Source: Pseudomonadota bacterium (GTDB lineage Bacteria; Pseudomonadota; Alphaproteobacteria; Caulobacterales; Caulobacteraceae). Taken from it: a stretch of 13,142 nt of DNA. The notes beneath the pieces are model-generated. The model saw only the letters and a program-made list of their open reading frames with translations. It did no database searches and was not told the DNA's origin. Position 1 is the stretch's first letter. Every line of letters begins with the position of its first letter. The position numbers and the translations under genes are program-made. Below are positions 1 to 5,739 of this stretch, piece after piece. The stretch spans positions 1-13,142 of the forward strand of contig JAEYWU010000078.1 of NCBI GenBank assembly GCA_023428785.1, read 5' to 3'.

Positions 1-666
1 TCGGACGACTTCATGGACAAGCCGATGGTCAACGCCGTTGAAGACGGCGCGACGGTCGATGGGCCGGACATCTTCGATGCGCCGATGGTCACTTCTGTCG
101 ATGAGAGCCGTGCGACGTTCGACGAGACGCCGCTGATCTCGCCCGCCCCGCGGCGTGAACCGGAGTCGTCGGCTGTCGTGCCCGCCGCCGCCATTTCGCC
201 GTCGCGCGGAGCGCGCGTCAGCCGCGCCAGCTGGATGATGGGCGCCGCCGCTGTCGCCGTGGTCGCCACCGCGGGGGTCGGCTGGATGGTGCTCTCCGGC
301 GGAGAAGCCGGTGACCTGCCGGCGGCCGAACCGACCCAGCCGCTCGAGATCGCGGCCGCGACGCCGGCCAGCGAGACCGACGAGGCGCTGATCAACATGC
401 CGGTTTCCGAGACGGCCCTGCCGACTGGGGCGGCGCCGACCCCGGCGCCCGCCGTTCGTGAAGCGGCTCCCGCCCGCGTCACGAGGGCAGCGGCCCCGAC
501 GTCGGCTACGACGCCAACCCCGGCTCCGGCTGCTGCGGAAGCCGCGATGCCGACGCCCACGCCTGCCGAAGCCGAGCCGATCGTGACAACGCCTGAACCG
601 ACACCCACGATTTCCAGCGAGCCGGCGGCGCCGCTCATCGCGACCCAGCCGCTGACGCCGCAGTAA
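1..666 (+). CDS. Ala/Pro-rich protein with one membrane anchor (5' end cut by window)
   Basis: The frame is open from base 1, so the gene begins upstream of the window; the ATG at 13 is probably internal. Numbering from that ATG, residues 1-70 are acidic and polar, residues about 73-96 form one hydrophobic segment (SWMMGAAAVAVVATAG onward) preceded by Arg residues, and the rest is an Ala/Pro/Thr-rich tail with many TPTP, PAPA and AEAEP units ending LTPQ. The charge pattern suggests a cytoplasmic N-terminus and a periplasmic, disordered tail. The N-terminal part carries two related units, F-M-D-K-P-M-V and F-D-A-P-M-V, about 20 residues apart. I do not recognise the family. The layout resembles membrane-anchored proteins with Pro-rich periplasmic linkers, but no SPOR, LytM or TonB C-terminal domain is visible. 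The gene ends just before an intrinsic terminator. Confidence 0.75.
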   Translation, partial: SDDFMDKPMVNAVEDGATVDGPDIFDAPMVTSVDESRATFDETPLISPAPRREPESSAVVPAAAISPSRGARVSRASWMMGAAAVAVVATAGVGWMVLSGGEAGDLPAAEPTQPLEIAAATPASETDEALINMPVSETALPTGAAPTPAPAVREAAPARVTRAAAPTSATTPTPAPAAAEAAMPTPTPAEAEPIVTTPEPTPTISSEPAAPLIATQPLTPQ

Positions 667-684
667 GGTCGGCAACAGCACCTT

Positions 685-721
685 AAAGGGCGGCCGCTTC
701 CCTCGAAGCGGTCGCCTTTTT
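685..721 (+). terminator. Rho-independent terminator of the first gene
   Basis: A 15-bp stem pairs 685-699 with 706-720 (AAAGGGCGGCCGCTT against AAGCGGTCGCCTTTT, two G-T wobbles) around a 6-nt loop and runs into five T at 717-721. It lies 19 bases after the stop codon of the upstream + strand gene and separates it from the GNAT gene. Confidence 0.9.
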
Positions 722-730
722 CGTGAGGGC

Positions 731-759
731 TCGTCAGCCCGGGCCCGCAGGGTTCAAAT
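731..759 (+). promoter_or_regulatory. Candidate promoter of the GNAT gene (possibly leaderless)
   Basis: TCGTCA at 731-736 (4 of 6 to TTGACA) and TCAAAT at 754-759 (4 of 6 to TATAAT) are 17 nt apart. The -10 hexamer ends 6 nt before the ATG at 766, so transcription would start at or near the A of the start codon. No Shine-Dalgarno sequence is visible before this ATG, which fits a leaderless mRNA. Hexamer matches are modest, so this is a candidate only. Confidence 0.35.
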
Positions 760-765
760 CAATCC

Positions 766-1293
766 ATGATTCGATCCGCTCCCCGACTTGAGACCGCCCG
801 GCTTGTCCTTTCCGCGCATGAGCTGGCTGACTTCGATGCAGTGGCGCGACTCTGGGCCGACCCCGGAGTGACCCGCTTTATCGGCGGCCGCGCGTCCACG
901 ACCGAGGAGAGCTGGGCGCGCCTGCTGCGGTATGCGGGCGCCTGGGCCCTGATGGGCTACGGGTTCTGGGCCTTGCGCGATCGATCCGACGGAACCTTTC
1001 TGGGCGAGGCGGGTCTCCTGAATGCGCGCCGGTCGCTGGAGCCCGCGTTCGGGGACACCCCCGAGGTCGGCTGGGCTCTTGCGCCCGCAGCCCACGGCAA
1101 GGGTTTGGCCCTGGAGGCGTTAGGCGCCATCCTCGGCTGGGCCGACCAGCAGGGGCATGCGCGCACGGTCTGCATGATCGAGCCGGCGAACCTGCCCTCG
1201 ATCCGGCTGGCGGAGAAGCTGGGTTATCGCGAGCAGTCCCGCGCGACCTATCACGGCGCGCAGGTCAATCTGTACGAACGGCTGAAGCCCTAG
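766..1293 (+). CDS. GNAT family N-acetyltransferase (RimJ/RimL-like)
   Basis: A 175-residue protein of the usual length for the Acetyltransf_3 group, which moves an acetyl group from acetyl-CoA to an amine, in RimJ/RimL the N-terminus of ribosomal proteins, elsewhere small molecules. The start is supported by the typical opening LETARLVLSA at residues 8-17 (RimJ-type proteins begin L-x-T-x-R-L-x-L). The acetyl-CoA motif A is seen at 103-117: the strand GWALAP followed by the pyrophosphate loop AAHGKGLA. Motif B is at about 139-154 (EPANLPSIRLAEKLGY), a classic GNAT signature. The substrate cannot be told from sequence. The gene is monocistronic: a terminator lies upstream and its stop codon overlaps the stop codon of the convergent MAPEG gene within a shared CTAG. 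Confidence 0.9.
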   Translation: MIRSAPRLETARLVLSAHELADFDAVARLWADPGVTRFIGGRASTTEESWARLLRYAGAWALMGYGFWALRDRSDGTFLGEAGLLNARRSLEPAFGDTPEVGWALAPAAHGKGLALEALGAILGWADQQGHARTVCMIEPANLPSIRLAEKLGYREQSRATYHGAQVNLYERLKP

Positions 1294-1673
1294 AACCAGC
1301 GCCAGAGAATCAGGCCGGACCCTGTCAGAAGGGTGAGGAAGGTCGCCACCATGCCGACGGCGCGCGGGGGCAGGGTGTCGCCCAGAAGGCCCCAAGCGTG
1401 AAGGGCGCGTCCGACCGCCAGCAGGCCGCCGAGGGACCAGACGATCCACGCCGCATAGCCGCCGGCCTCGACCGCGGCGATCACCAGCAGGCCCATCGGC
1501 ACATATTCGGTGAAATTGCCTTGGGCGCGGATGCGGCGCTGAAGCAGGGAATCGCCCCCGTCACCCAGCGAGGTGCGCGCGCGCTTGCGATGAAGCGCGA
1601 TGGGCAGGCTCAGGACAAAAAGGGCGGTCGCCGCGACGGCGATCCAGAAGGCGGTCACTGGCAGGAACGGCAT
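1290..1673 (-). CDS. MAPEG family membrane protein
   Basis: A 127-residue membrane protein with four hydrophobic segments (about 5-27, 55-75, 76-96 and 105-125), matching the MAPEG fold (membrane-associated proteins in eicosanoid and glutathione metabolism). The family signature sits at the start of helix 2: residues 46-59, RRIRAQGNFTEYVP, corresponding to the R-x-x-x-x-x-N-x-x-E-x-x-P glutathione-binding region. Bacterial members are often annotated as putative glutathione S-transferases or as uncharacterised inner-membrane proteins; the true substrate is unknown. The ATG is preceded by GGGGGAG with a 6-nt spacer, a good ribosome binding site. It is the last gene of a minus-strand series and its 3' end overlaps the GNAT gene by 4 bp. 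Confidence 0.88.
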   Translation of the reverse strand: MPFLPVTAFWIAVAATALFVLSLPIALHRKRARTSLGDGGDSLLQRRIRAQGNFTEYVPMGLLVIAAVEAGGYAAWIVWSLGGLLAVGRALHAWGLLGDTLPPRAVGMVATFLTLLTGSGLILWRWF

Positions 1674-1733
1674 GGCTTCTCCCCCACGTAGCGGGATCAG
1701 CCTAACCGCGTTCGGCTCCGGCGGGTAGCCGGA

Positions 1734-2078
1734 TCAGATGCGCTTCAGTTCCTTGCGGAGCCGGGCTTCTTCCTTGGCCTGGGCCTTGCGTTCTTTGCGC
1801 TCGTTCCGCTTGGCCTCGAGAGCGGCCTGGACATCGGCGAGGGCGGACGCCGCGCGCTGAGTCTGTTGGGAGCGGCGTTCTTCTTCCTGGCGGGCCTTCT
1901 CTTCGGCGCGAGCCTGGCGCGCGGCTTCGCGCTCCTGGGCCTTGATCTGGTCGCGGGTGAGCGCGCCTTCAGGGGCGGTGACCGCGGCCTTGGGCTTGAA
2001 CTTGGCGAGAAGGGCCTTCTTGGCCTCGGCTTGGGTGGTGAGGCGGTCGGCGAAGCCGGGAGAGATCTTAGACTGCAT
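1734..2078 (-). CDS. DUF6481-like highly charged helical protein
   Basis: A 114-residue protein, very rich in Lys, Arg, Glu, Ala and Gln. After a short N-terminal part (MQSKISPGFADRLTTQAEAKKALLAKFKPK is split here as residues 1-30) the region from about 44 to the end is almost one continuous charged helix (repeated K/R-A-x-E-E patterns), likely a single alpha-helix or coiled coil. The N-terminal pattern of F-A-D-R-L, A-x-A-K-K-A-L-L and K-F-K-P-K fits what I recall of DUF6481, a family common in alphaproteobacteria with no assigned function. No membrane segment or cysteine is present, so it is probably cytoplasmic, perhaps nucleic-acid binding given its basicity. The SD is weak and close (AAAGGA then 3 nt to ATG). 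A set of alternative hairpins lies directly upstream. Confidence 0.75.
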   Translation of the reverse strand: MQSKISPGFADRLTTQAEAKKALLAKFKPKAAVTAPEGALTRDQIKAQEREAARQARAEEKARQEEERRSQQTQRAASALADVQAALEAKRNERKERKAQAKEEARLRKELKRI

Positions 2079-2093
2079 GAATCCTTTGGGGGA

Positions 2094-2132
2094 GGGCCGT
2101 TTCGGCGGCCCCCTAAAACCCTAACGGGGCCG
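2094..2132 (-). promoter_or_regulatory. Alternative hairpins in the leader of the DUF6481-like gene
   Basis: Read on the minus strand, three segments follow one another: CGGCCCC (2126-2132), GGGGGCCG (2106-2113) and CGGCCC (2094-2099). The middle segment can pair with the first (7 bp, 13-nt loop) or with the third (6 bp or more, 6-nt loop) but not with both. The third arm is about 15 nt before the start codon. No T-tract follows either hairpin, so it is not a standard terminator. It lies between the lipocalin stop and the DUF6481-like start. Confidence 0.35.
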
Positions 2133-2137
2133 AAAAA

Positions 2138-2677
2138 TCAAGACTCGGCGGGTGGCTGATTTGGAAACTCGAGGCGATCGATGGGGTAGCCGAGCGCCTG
2201 AGCGCGCTGAACAAGCGCCTGGAGCTCGGCCGGTGTCGGGGCCTCGCGGGTGTAGATGTAGAGGTCCCGGAATGAGGGATCGACGGTGATGAACCACCGA
2301 TAGTCCGGGTCGAGGGCGATGATCCGGTAGGTGCGGGAGATCAGGGGCAGATACTGGACCCGCAGCACTGCGTTCACCCCGGGATCGAGCAGTTCACCTT
2401 CGCCGGTGATGTCACGCACCTCCCCATCGCGCGCGCCGACGCGGCAGGTGTCGTACTGGGTGATCGAACCGTCGGCCATGCGGGTGTAGTCGGTGGCGCC
2501 GGCTACGCAGTTGTCGGTGATCAGCATCGGTCGGCGCGCCACTTCGAGCCAGCGGCCGGTGTAGAGCCGTTCCGCATCGACATAGGAGACGCTGGCTGGC
2601 GCGCGGTCGCCTGCAAGCGTGGCGCAGCCGCCCAGCGCGACGAGGCTGGCGGCGCAGGCGAGGATGAGGGTTCGCAC
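2138..2677 (-). CDS. Lipocalin family lipoprotein (Blc-like)
   Basis: A 179-residue protein beginning with a lipoprotein signal peptide: MRTLILACAASLVALGGC, lipobox L15-G16-G17-C18 followed by Ala, so a lipid anchor and probable outer-membrane sorting. The mature part shows lipocalin features of the bacterial Blc group: GRWLEVAR at 41-48 (the G-x-W motif of strand A), NCVAGATDYTR at 56-66, and DYRWFITVDPSFRDLYIYTR at 125-144, equivalent to the D-Y-x-x-x-x-V...R-x-Y-L-W-I-L-S-R region. Cys57 and Cys78 could form a disulfide. Blc-type lipocalins bind fatty acids or lysophospholipids and help maintain the envelope. The start is GTG at 2675-2677, supported by GGAG seven nt upstream. It follows the DUF3297 gene by 33 bp and is probably co-transcribed with it. 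Confidence 0.9.
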   Translation of the reverse strand: MRTLILACAASLVALGGCATLAGDRAPASVSYVDAERLYTGRWLEVARRPMLITDNCVAGATDYTRMADGSITQYDTCRVGARDGEVRDITGEGELLDPGVNAVLRVQYLPLISRTYRIIALDPDYRWFITVDPSFRDLYIYTREAPTPAELQALVQRAQALGYPIDRLEFPNQPPAES

Positions 2678-2710
2678 GTGTTGGCTCCGGGGGTGACCCC
2701 GAAAACAACC

Positions 2711-2977
2711 CTATGCGGGCTCTTCGGTTCCGGCTTCGTCGCCCGACTGGAAGAAGGGTTCGACCTTGCCCTTGAGCTTGATCGTCATCGGATTGCCCTG
2801 ACGGTCGAGCGCCTTGCCGGCGACCAGGCGGACCCAGCCTTCCGAGACGCAATACTCGTCGACGTTGGTCTTTTCCTGGCCGTTGAACATGATGCCCACG
2901 CCGCGCATCAGGACGGACTCATCGTAATGCGGGCTCTTGGGGTTGGACGACAGGCGATCGGGCGGGGTCTCGGACAT
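2711..2977 (-). CDS. DUF3297 family protein
   Basis: An 88-residue protein matching the compact DUF3297 family by overall pattern: PDRLSSNPKSPHYDE at residues 6-20, the block VLMRGVGIMFNGQEKTNV at 22-39, EYCVSEGWVRL at 41-51 and GNPMTIKLKGKVEPFF at 61-76. The family is widespread in proteobacteria, cytoplasmic, and has no established function; the conserved EYCVSEGW core and a GNPMTIK strand suggest a small beta-rich fold. There is one Cys (C43). No SD is seen close to the ATG, but a promoter-like sequence 6 nt upstream suggests a leaderless transcript in addition to read-through from the symporter gene, whose stop is 16 bp away. Confidence 0.9.
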   Translation of the reverse strand: MSETPPDRLSSNPKSPHYDESVLMRGVGIMFNGQEKTNVDEYCVSEGWVRLVAGKALDRQGNPMTIKLKGKVEPFFQSGDEAGTEEPA

Positions 2978-2983
2978 GGCGCT

Positions 2984-3012
2984 GCGATAGCCTCAGCTGT
3001 CGGCCGGCGCAA
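2984..3012 (-). promoter_or_regulatory. Candidate leaderless promoter of the DUF3297 gene
   Basis: On the minus strand, TTGCGC (3007-3012), a 17-nt spacer and TATCGC (2984-2989, inside GCTATCGC) precede the ATG at 2977 by 6 nt. GCTATCGC fits the Caulobacter housekeeping -10 pattern GCtANAWC at 6 of 8 positions, and TTG starts the -35. The element overlaps the last codons of the symporter gene. There is no nearby SD, in keeping with transcription starting at the ATG. Confidence 0.45.
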
Positions 3013-4291
3013 CGGCTTCGTCGACGGCGGGATCGGCGCCCCGGTTCAGGATCGCGGTCACGGCCAGATCGGCGGACACATTGCCGACGGTGCGGAAGAT
3101 GTCCGGGATCACCTCGACGGCCAGTAGGAGCGGCAGCAGTTCGACCGGCGCGCCCATGGCCAGACAGATCGGCGCGATCGAGACGAAGAAGCTGACCTGG
3201 CCGGGAAGGCCGACAGACGAAATCGACACCGCGAAGGCCACGACGCCTGCAGCGATGAACTGGGCCAGCGTCGGCTCGACGCCGGACACGTGGCAGATGA
3301 ACAGGACCACCGCCAGGTTGGCCACGGGGCTGGTGAGCCGGAAGATGGCGACCGCCAGCGGCAGGACGAGGCCCGCGACGTGTTCGGGCACGCCCAGGTG
3401 ATCGCGGGCGCGCTCGACCATCACGGGCAGGGTGCCGAGCGACGACTGGGTCGAGAAGGCCACCACCTGGGCCGGCGCGATGGCGCGAGCGAACCGTCCG
3501 ACCGGGACCCGGCCGAGAACGGCGGCGAGCGGATAGGCGGCCAGAGCCACCAGGATGCAGCCGCCCGAGGTCAGGATCACATAGTGCAGGATGGCGCCGG
3601 TCGAGCCGAGGCCGCCGCGCAGCCCCAGGGTCAAGGCCAAGGCGAAGACCCCAACCGGTGCAGCCCACAGCACCCAGTTCACGATCACGATCATGGCGTC
3701 GGCCACCGCGTCGAAGATGTCCACCAGCAGGGTCTTCTGATGCGCGGGCAGACGGGTGATCGCGAAGGCGAAGAACAGGGCGAAAATCACCAGAGGCAGG
3801 ATGGCGTTCTCGGCTGCGGCGGCCACCGGATTGGAGGGGGCGAGGGAGCGAAGCCATGCGCCGAACTCCACGGCCTGCGGCGGCGGAGGCGCTTCTGCGC
3901 CGGTGGCGCCGGCGATCAGGGCCCGTGCGCTGTCGGCGTCCACGGGCCAGACCGCGAAGGCGGCCTGAACGCCGACCAGGGTCAGGACGATGGCGACGAC
4001 GAGCAGGGCCGTGAACAGGCCGATGGCCCGCGCAGTCAGTCGACCCGCCGACATCGCGTCCGCGACCTTGCCGACCCCGACCACCAGAAGGGCCAGGACC
4101 AGCGGAATGACGGTCATCTGCAGGCCGCCGAGCCAGATCGATCCCACGGCCTCGGCCGTCGAGACAAGCCAGGAGGGCATCGCGCCACCCGCCTGGGCCA
4201 AGGCTCCGAGCACCAGACCCAGAAGCAGGGCGATAAGCACCCGCCCGCTGAGTGAGCCGATGAAGGATCGGATCGGCCGGAGAAGGGACAT
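2993..4291 (-). CDS. Dicarboxylate/amino acid:cation symporter family protein (SDF family, divergent TM7)
   Basis: A 432-residue inner-membrane protein of the DAACS/SDF (GltPh, DctA, GltP) family, which imports dicarboxylates or acidic amino acids with Na+ or H+. I chose the ATG at 4291 because the first helix (SGRVLIALLLGLVLGALAQ, 15-33) then starts at the usual distance; an upstream extension to 4399 would cross the divergent gene's start. HP1 is recognisable as AFSTQSSLGTLP (278-289), HP2 as SVGLPG (359-364), and TM8 as D397-x-x-R400-T401-x-x-N404-x-x-x-D408, matching GltPh D394, R397, T398, N401 and D405. E393 stands where GltPh has D390. TM7, however, reads VLPLAVAIFRLTSP (309-322) where the family has VLPL...NMDGT, so several cation ligands are missing. 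The substrate is uncertain. Confidence 0.88.
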   Translation of the reverse strand: MSLLRPIRSFIGSLSGRVLIALLLGLVLGALAQAGGAMPSWLVSTAEAVGSIWLGGLQMTVIPLVLALLVVGVGKVADAMSAGRLTARAIGLFTALLVVAIVLTLVGVQAAFAVWPVDADSARALIAGATGAEAPPPPQAVEFGAWLRSLAPSNPVAAAAENAILPLVIFALFFAFAITRLPAHQKTLLVDIFDAVADAMIVIVNWVLWAAPVGVFALALTLGLRGGLGSTGAILHYVILTSGGCILVALAAYPLAAVLGRVPVGRFARAIAPAQVVAFSTQSSLGTLPVMVERARDHLGVPEHVAGLVLPLAVAIFRLTSPVANLAVVLFICHVSGVEPTLAQFIAAGVVAFAVSISSVGLPGQVSFFVSIAPICLAMGAPVELLPLLLAVEVIPDIFRTVGNVSADLAVTAILNRGADPAVDEAVAPADS

Positions 4292-4371
4292 GGCGCGCTG
4301 ACTCGTTTGAAACGGAAGGCGCAAGATCAGGACCGCGCGGCCGTTTGGCAATCCCGCCGCATTCGGAGCGC

Positions 4372-4401
4372 TTGCCATGGCGGTCCCCCGCAGGCTCAAT
4401 A
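4372..4401 (+). promoter_or_regulatory. Weak promoter candidate for the DUF819 gene in the divergent region
   Basis: TTGCCA at 4372-4377 and TCAATA at 4396-4401 are 18 nt apart (or CTCAAT with 17 nt). A start near 4408 would leave an 18-nt leader carrying the GGAG at 4416-4419. The whole interval 4292-4425 (134 bp) between divergent start codons must hold promoters for both genes; I could not identify a convincing one for the symporter. Confidence 0.25.
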
Positions 4402-4425
4402 GGGGCGATTCCGACGGAGCCGCAC

Positions 4426-5685
4426 ATGCCCGACGCCGCCGAAAGCAGCGCCCTGATCACCAACGACGCCGTCGTTCTCGGCCTTCTCGCCCTGATCCTG
4501 GGGGCCGTCTTCTGGGCCTCCAGCCTGAAGAACGGGCTGGTTCAGCGGTTCTTCTCGATCATCCCGGCCTTGCTGCTCTGCTATTTCCTGCCTTCGCTGC
4601 TGACGACGTTCGGCGTGGTCGATCCGGAGCAGTCGCGGCTCTATTTCGTGGCGTCGCGGTATCTGCTGCCAGCGGCCCTGGTGTTGCTGACCCTGTCGGC
4701 GGACCTGCCAGCCACCATGAAGCTGGGGCCCAAGGCCCTAATCATGTTCCTGACTGGAACCCTGGGCGTGATGATCGGCGGTCCGGTCGCGATCTGGCTG
4801 ACCAGCCTGATGGCCCCGGAACTGCTGGGAACGGGCCCCGAGGCCATCTGGCGCGGCATGGCGACCGTCGCTGGGAGCTGGACCGGCGGCTCGGCCAACC
4901 AGACGGCCCTCTACGAGATTTTCGGAGCCGGCCCGGACGTGTTCTCGATCTGGATCGCGGTGGACGTCATCGTGGCCAACATCTGGATGGCGATCGTCCT
5001 CTGGATCGCGGCGAACCAGACGCGCGTCGACGCCTGGCTGAAAGCCGACGCCAGCGCTGTCGAGGCGGTCCGCGCCAAGGCCGAGGCCTATGAGCTGGCC
5101 AATGCCCGGATCCCGGTGCTGAAGGACCTGATCTTTATCCTGGCCGTGGGCTTCGGCGCCGTGGGCGTGTCGCACGCCGTGGCCGATCCGCTGGCGACTT
5201 GGTTCGGCGAGAACTATCCGCAGCTGGACCGGCTGTCCTTCGATTCGAGCTTCTTCTGGCTGGTGCTGGTGGCGACGGTCATCGGCGTGGTCCTGTCGCT
5301 CACACCGGCGCGGCGACTGCAGGGGCCGGGTGCGGCCAAGGTGGGATCGGTCTTCGTCTACATCCTCGTGGCGACGGTGGGCCTGAACATGAACATCGCC
5401 GCCATCATCGAGGCGCCGGTCTACTTCTTGATCGGCGGCGTCTGGATGGCTGTGCACGTGGCCCTGATGTTCCTGGTCGCGCGTCTGATCCGGGCGCCAA
5501 GCTTCTTTCTGGGCGTCGGCTCGATGGCCAATATCGGCGGCGCCGCGAGCGCGCCGGTGGCTGCGGCGGCCTTCCATCCGTCGCTTGCGCCGATCGGCGT
5601 TCTGCTGGCGGTGCTTGGCTATATCGTGGGCACAGCGGCCGGCTGGGCGACCGGCCTGATGATGGCGCAGATCGGCGGCGGCTAA
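4426..5685 (+). CDS. DUF819 family integral membrane protein (YjcL-like)
   Basis: A 419-residue polytopic membrane protein with roughly ten to twelve hydrophobic segments. It matches DUF819 (YjcL-like) by ALITNDAVVLGLLALILG at residues 9-26, the segment LLLCYFLPSLLTTFGV, the run SRLYFVASRYLLPAALVLLTLSADL, and the downstream GPKALIMFLTGTLGVMIGGP. A glycine-rich WRGMATVAGSWTGGSANQ block and a C-terminal SMANIGGAASAPVAAAAFHP block are probably the functional re-entrant parts. The family has no firmly established function, but the two-fold related glycine-rich motifs suggest a transporter. The ATG at 4426 has GGAG with a 6-nt spacer; an upstream in-frame TTG at 4345 would add 27 polar residues with no support. 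It is divergent from the symporter and followed by the ABC genes after 54 bp. Confidence 0.88.
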   Translation: MPDAAESSALITNDAVVLGLLALILGAVFWASSLKNGLVQRFFSIIPALLLCYFLPSLLTTFGVVDPEQSRLYFVASRYLLPAALVLLTLSADLPATMKLGPKALIMFLTGTLGVMIGGPVAIWLTSLMAPELLGTGPEAIWRGMATVAGSWTGGSANQTALYEIFGAGPDVFSIWIAVDVIVANIWMAIVLWIAANQTRVDAWLKADASAVEAVRAKAEAYELANARIPVLKDLIFILAVGFGAVGVSHAVADPLATWFGENYPQLDRLSFDSSFFWLVLVATVIGVVLSLTPARRLQGPGAAKVGSVFVYILVATVGLNMNIAAIIEAPVYFLIGGVWMAVHVALMFLVARLIRAPSFFLGVGSMANIGGAASAPVAAAAFHPSLAPIGVLLAVLGYIVGTAAGWATGLMMAQIGGG

Positions 5686-5704
5686 GACCCTAGTTCGCCG
5701 AGGG

Positions 5705-5733
5705 TTGAGTCCGGCCCCGTGCCGCCCTAACTG
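5705..5733 (+). promoter_or_regulatory. Weak promoter candidate for the ABC exporter operon
   Basis: TTGAGT at 5705-5710 and TAACTG at 5728-5733 are 17 nt apart, and the latter ends 6 nt before the ATG at 5740. The -35 is reasonable, the -10 is poor (within CCTAACTG). No SD is visible before the ATG. A leaderless start is possible; so is read-through from the DUF819 gene 54 bp upstream. Confidence 0.25.
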
Positions 5734-5739
5734 CGCAGC

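Noticed and set aside
420..640. Repetitive Pro/Ala/Thr codons as a possible CRISPR or tandem DNA repeat
   Set aside because: The units vary in length and codons; low-complexity coding sequence, no spacers or conserved repeat.
1688..1733. Weak dyad CGGCT/AGCCG between MAPEG and DUF6481-like genes
   Set aside because: Only 5 bp with no T-tract; not a supported terminator.
3290..4255. 321-residue plus-strand open frame antisense to the symporter
   Set aside because: Gln/Gly/His-rich antisense shadow with no domain and no SD.
2919..4463. 514-residue minus-strand open frame over the symporter gene
   Set aside because: Arg/Gly/Pro-rich frame-shifted shadow of the symporter, typical of high-GC DNA.
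4738..5577. 279-residue minus-strand frame inside the DUF819 gene
   Set aside because: His/Gln/Arg-rich antisense shadow of a membrane protein gene.
5687..5707. ACCCT/AGGGT hairpin after the DUF819 stop
   Set aside because: Five base pairs and no T-tract; too weak to call a terminator.
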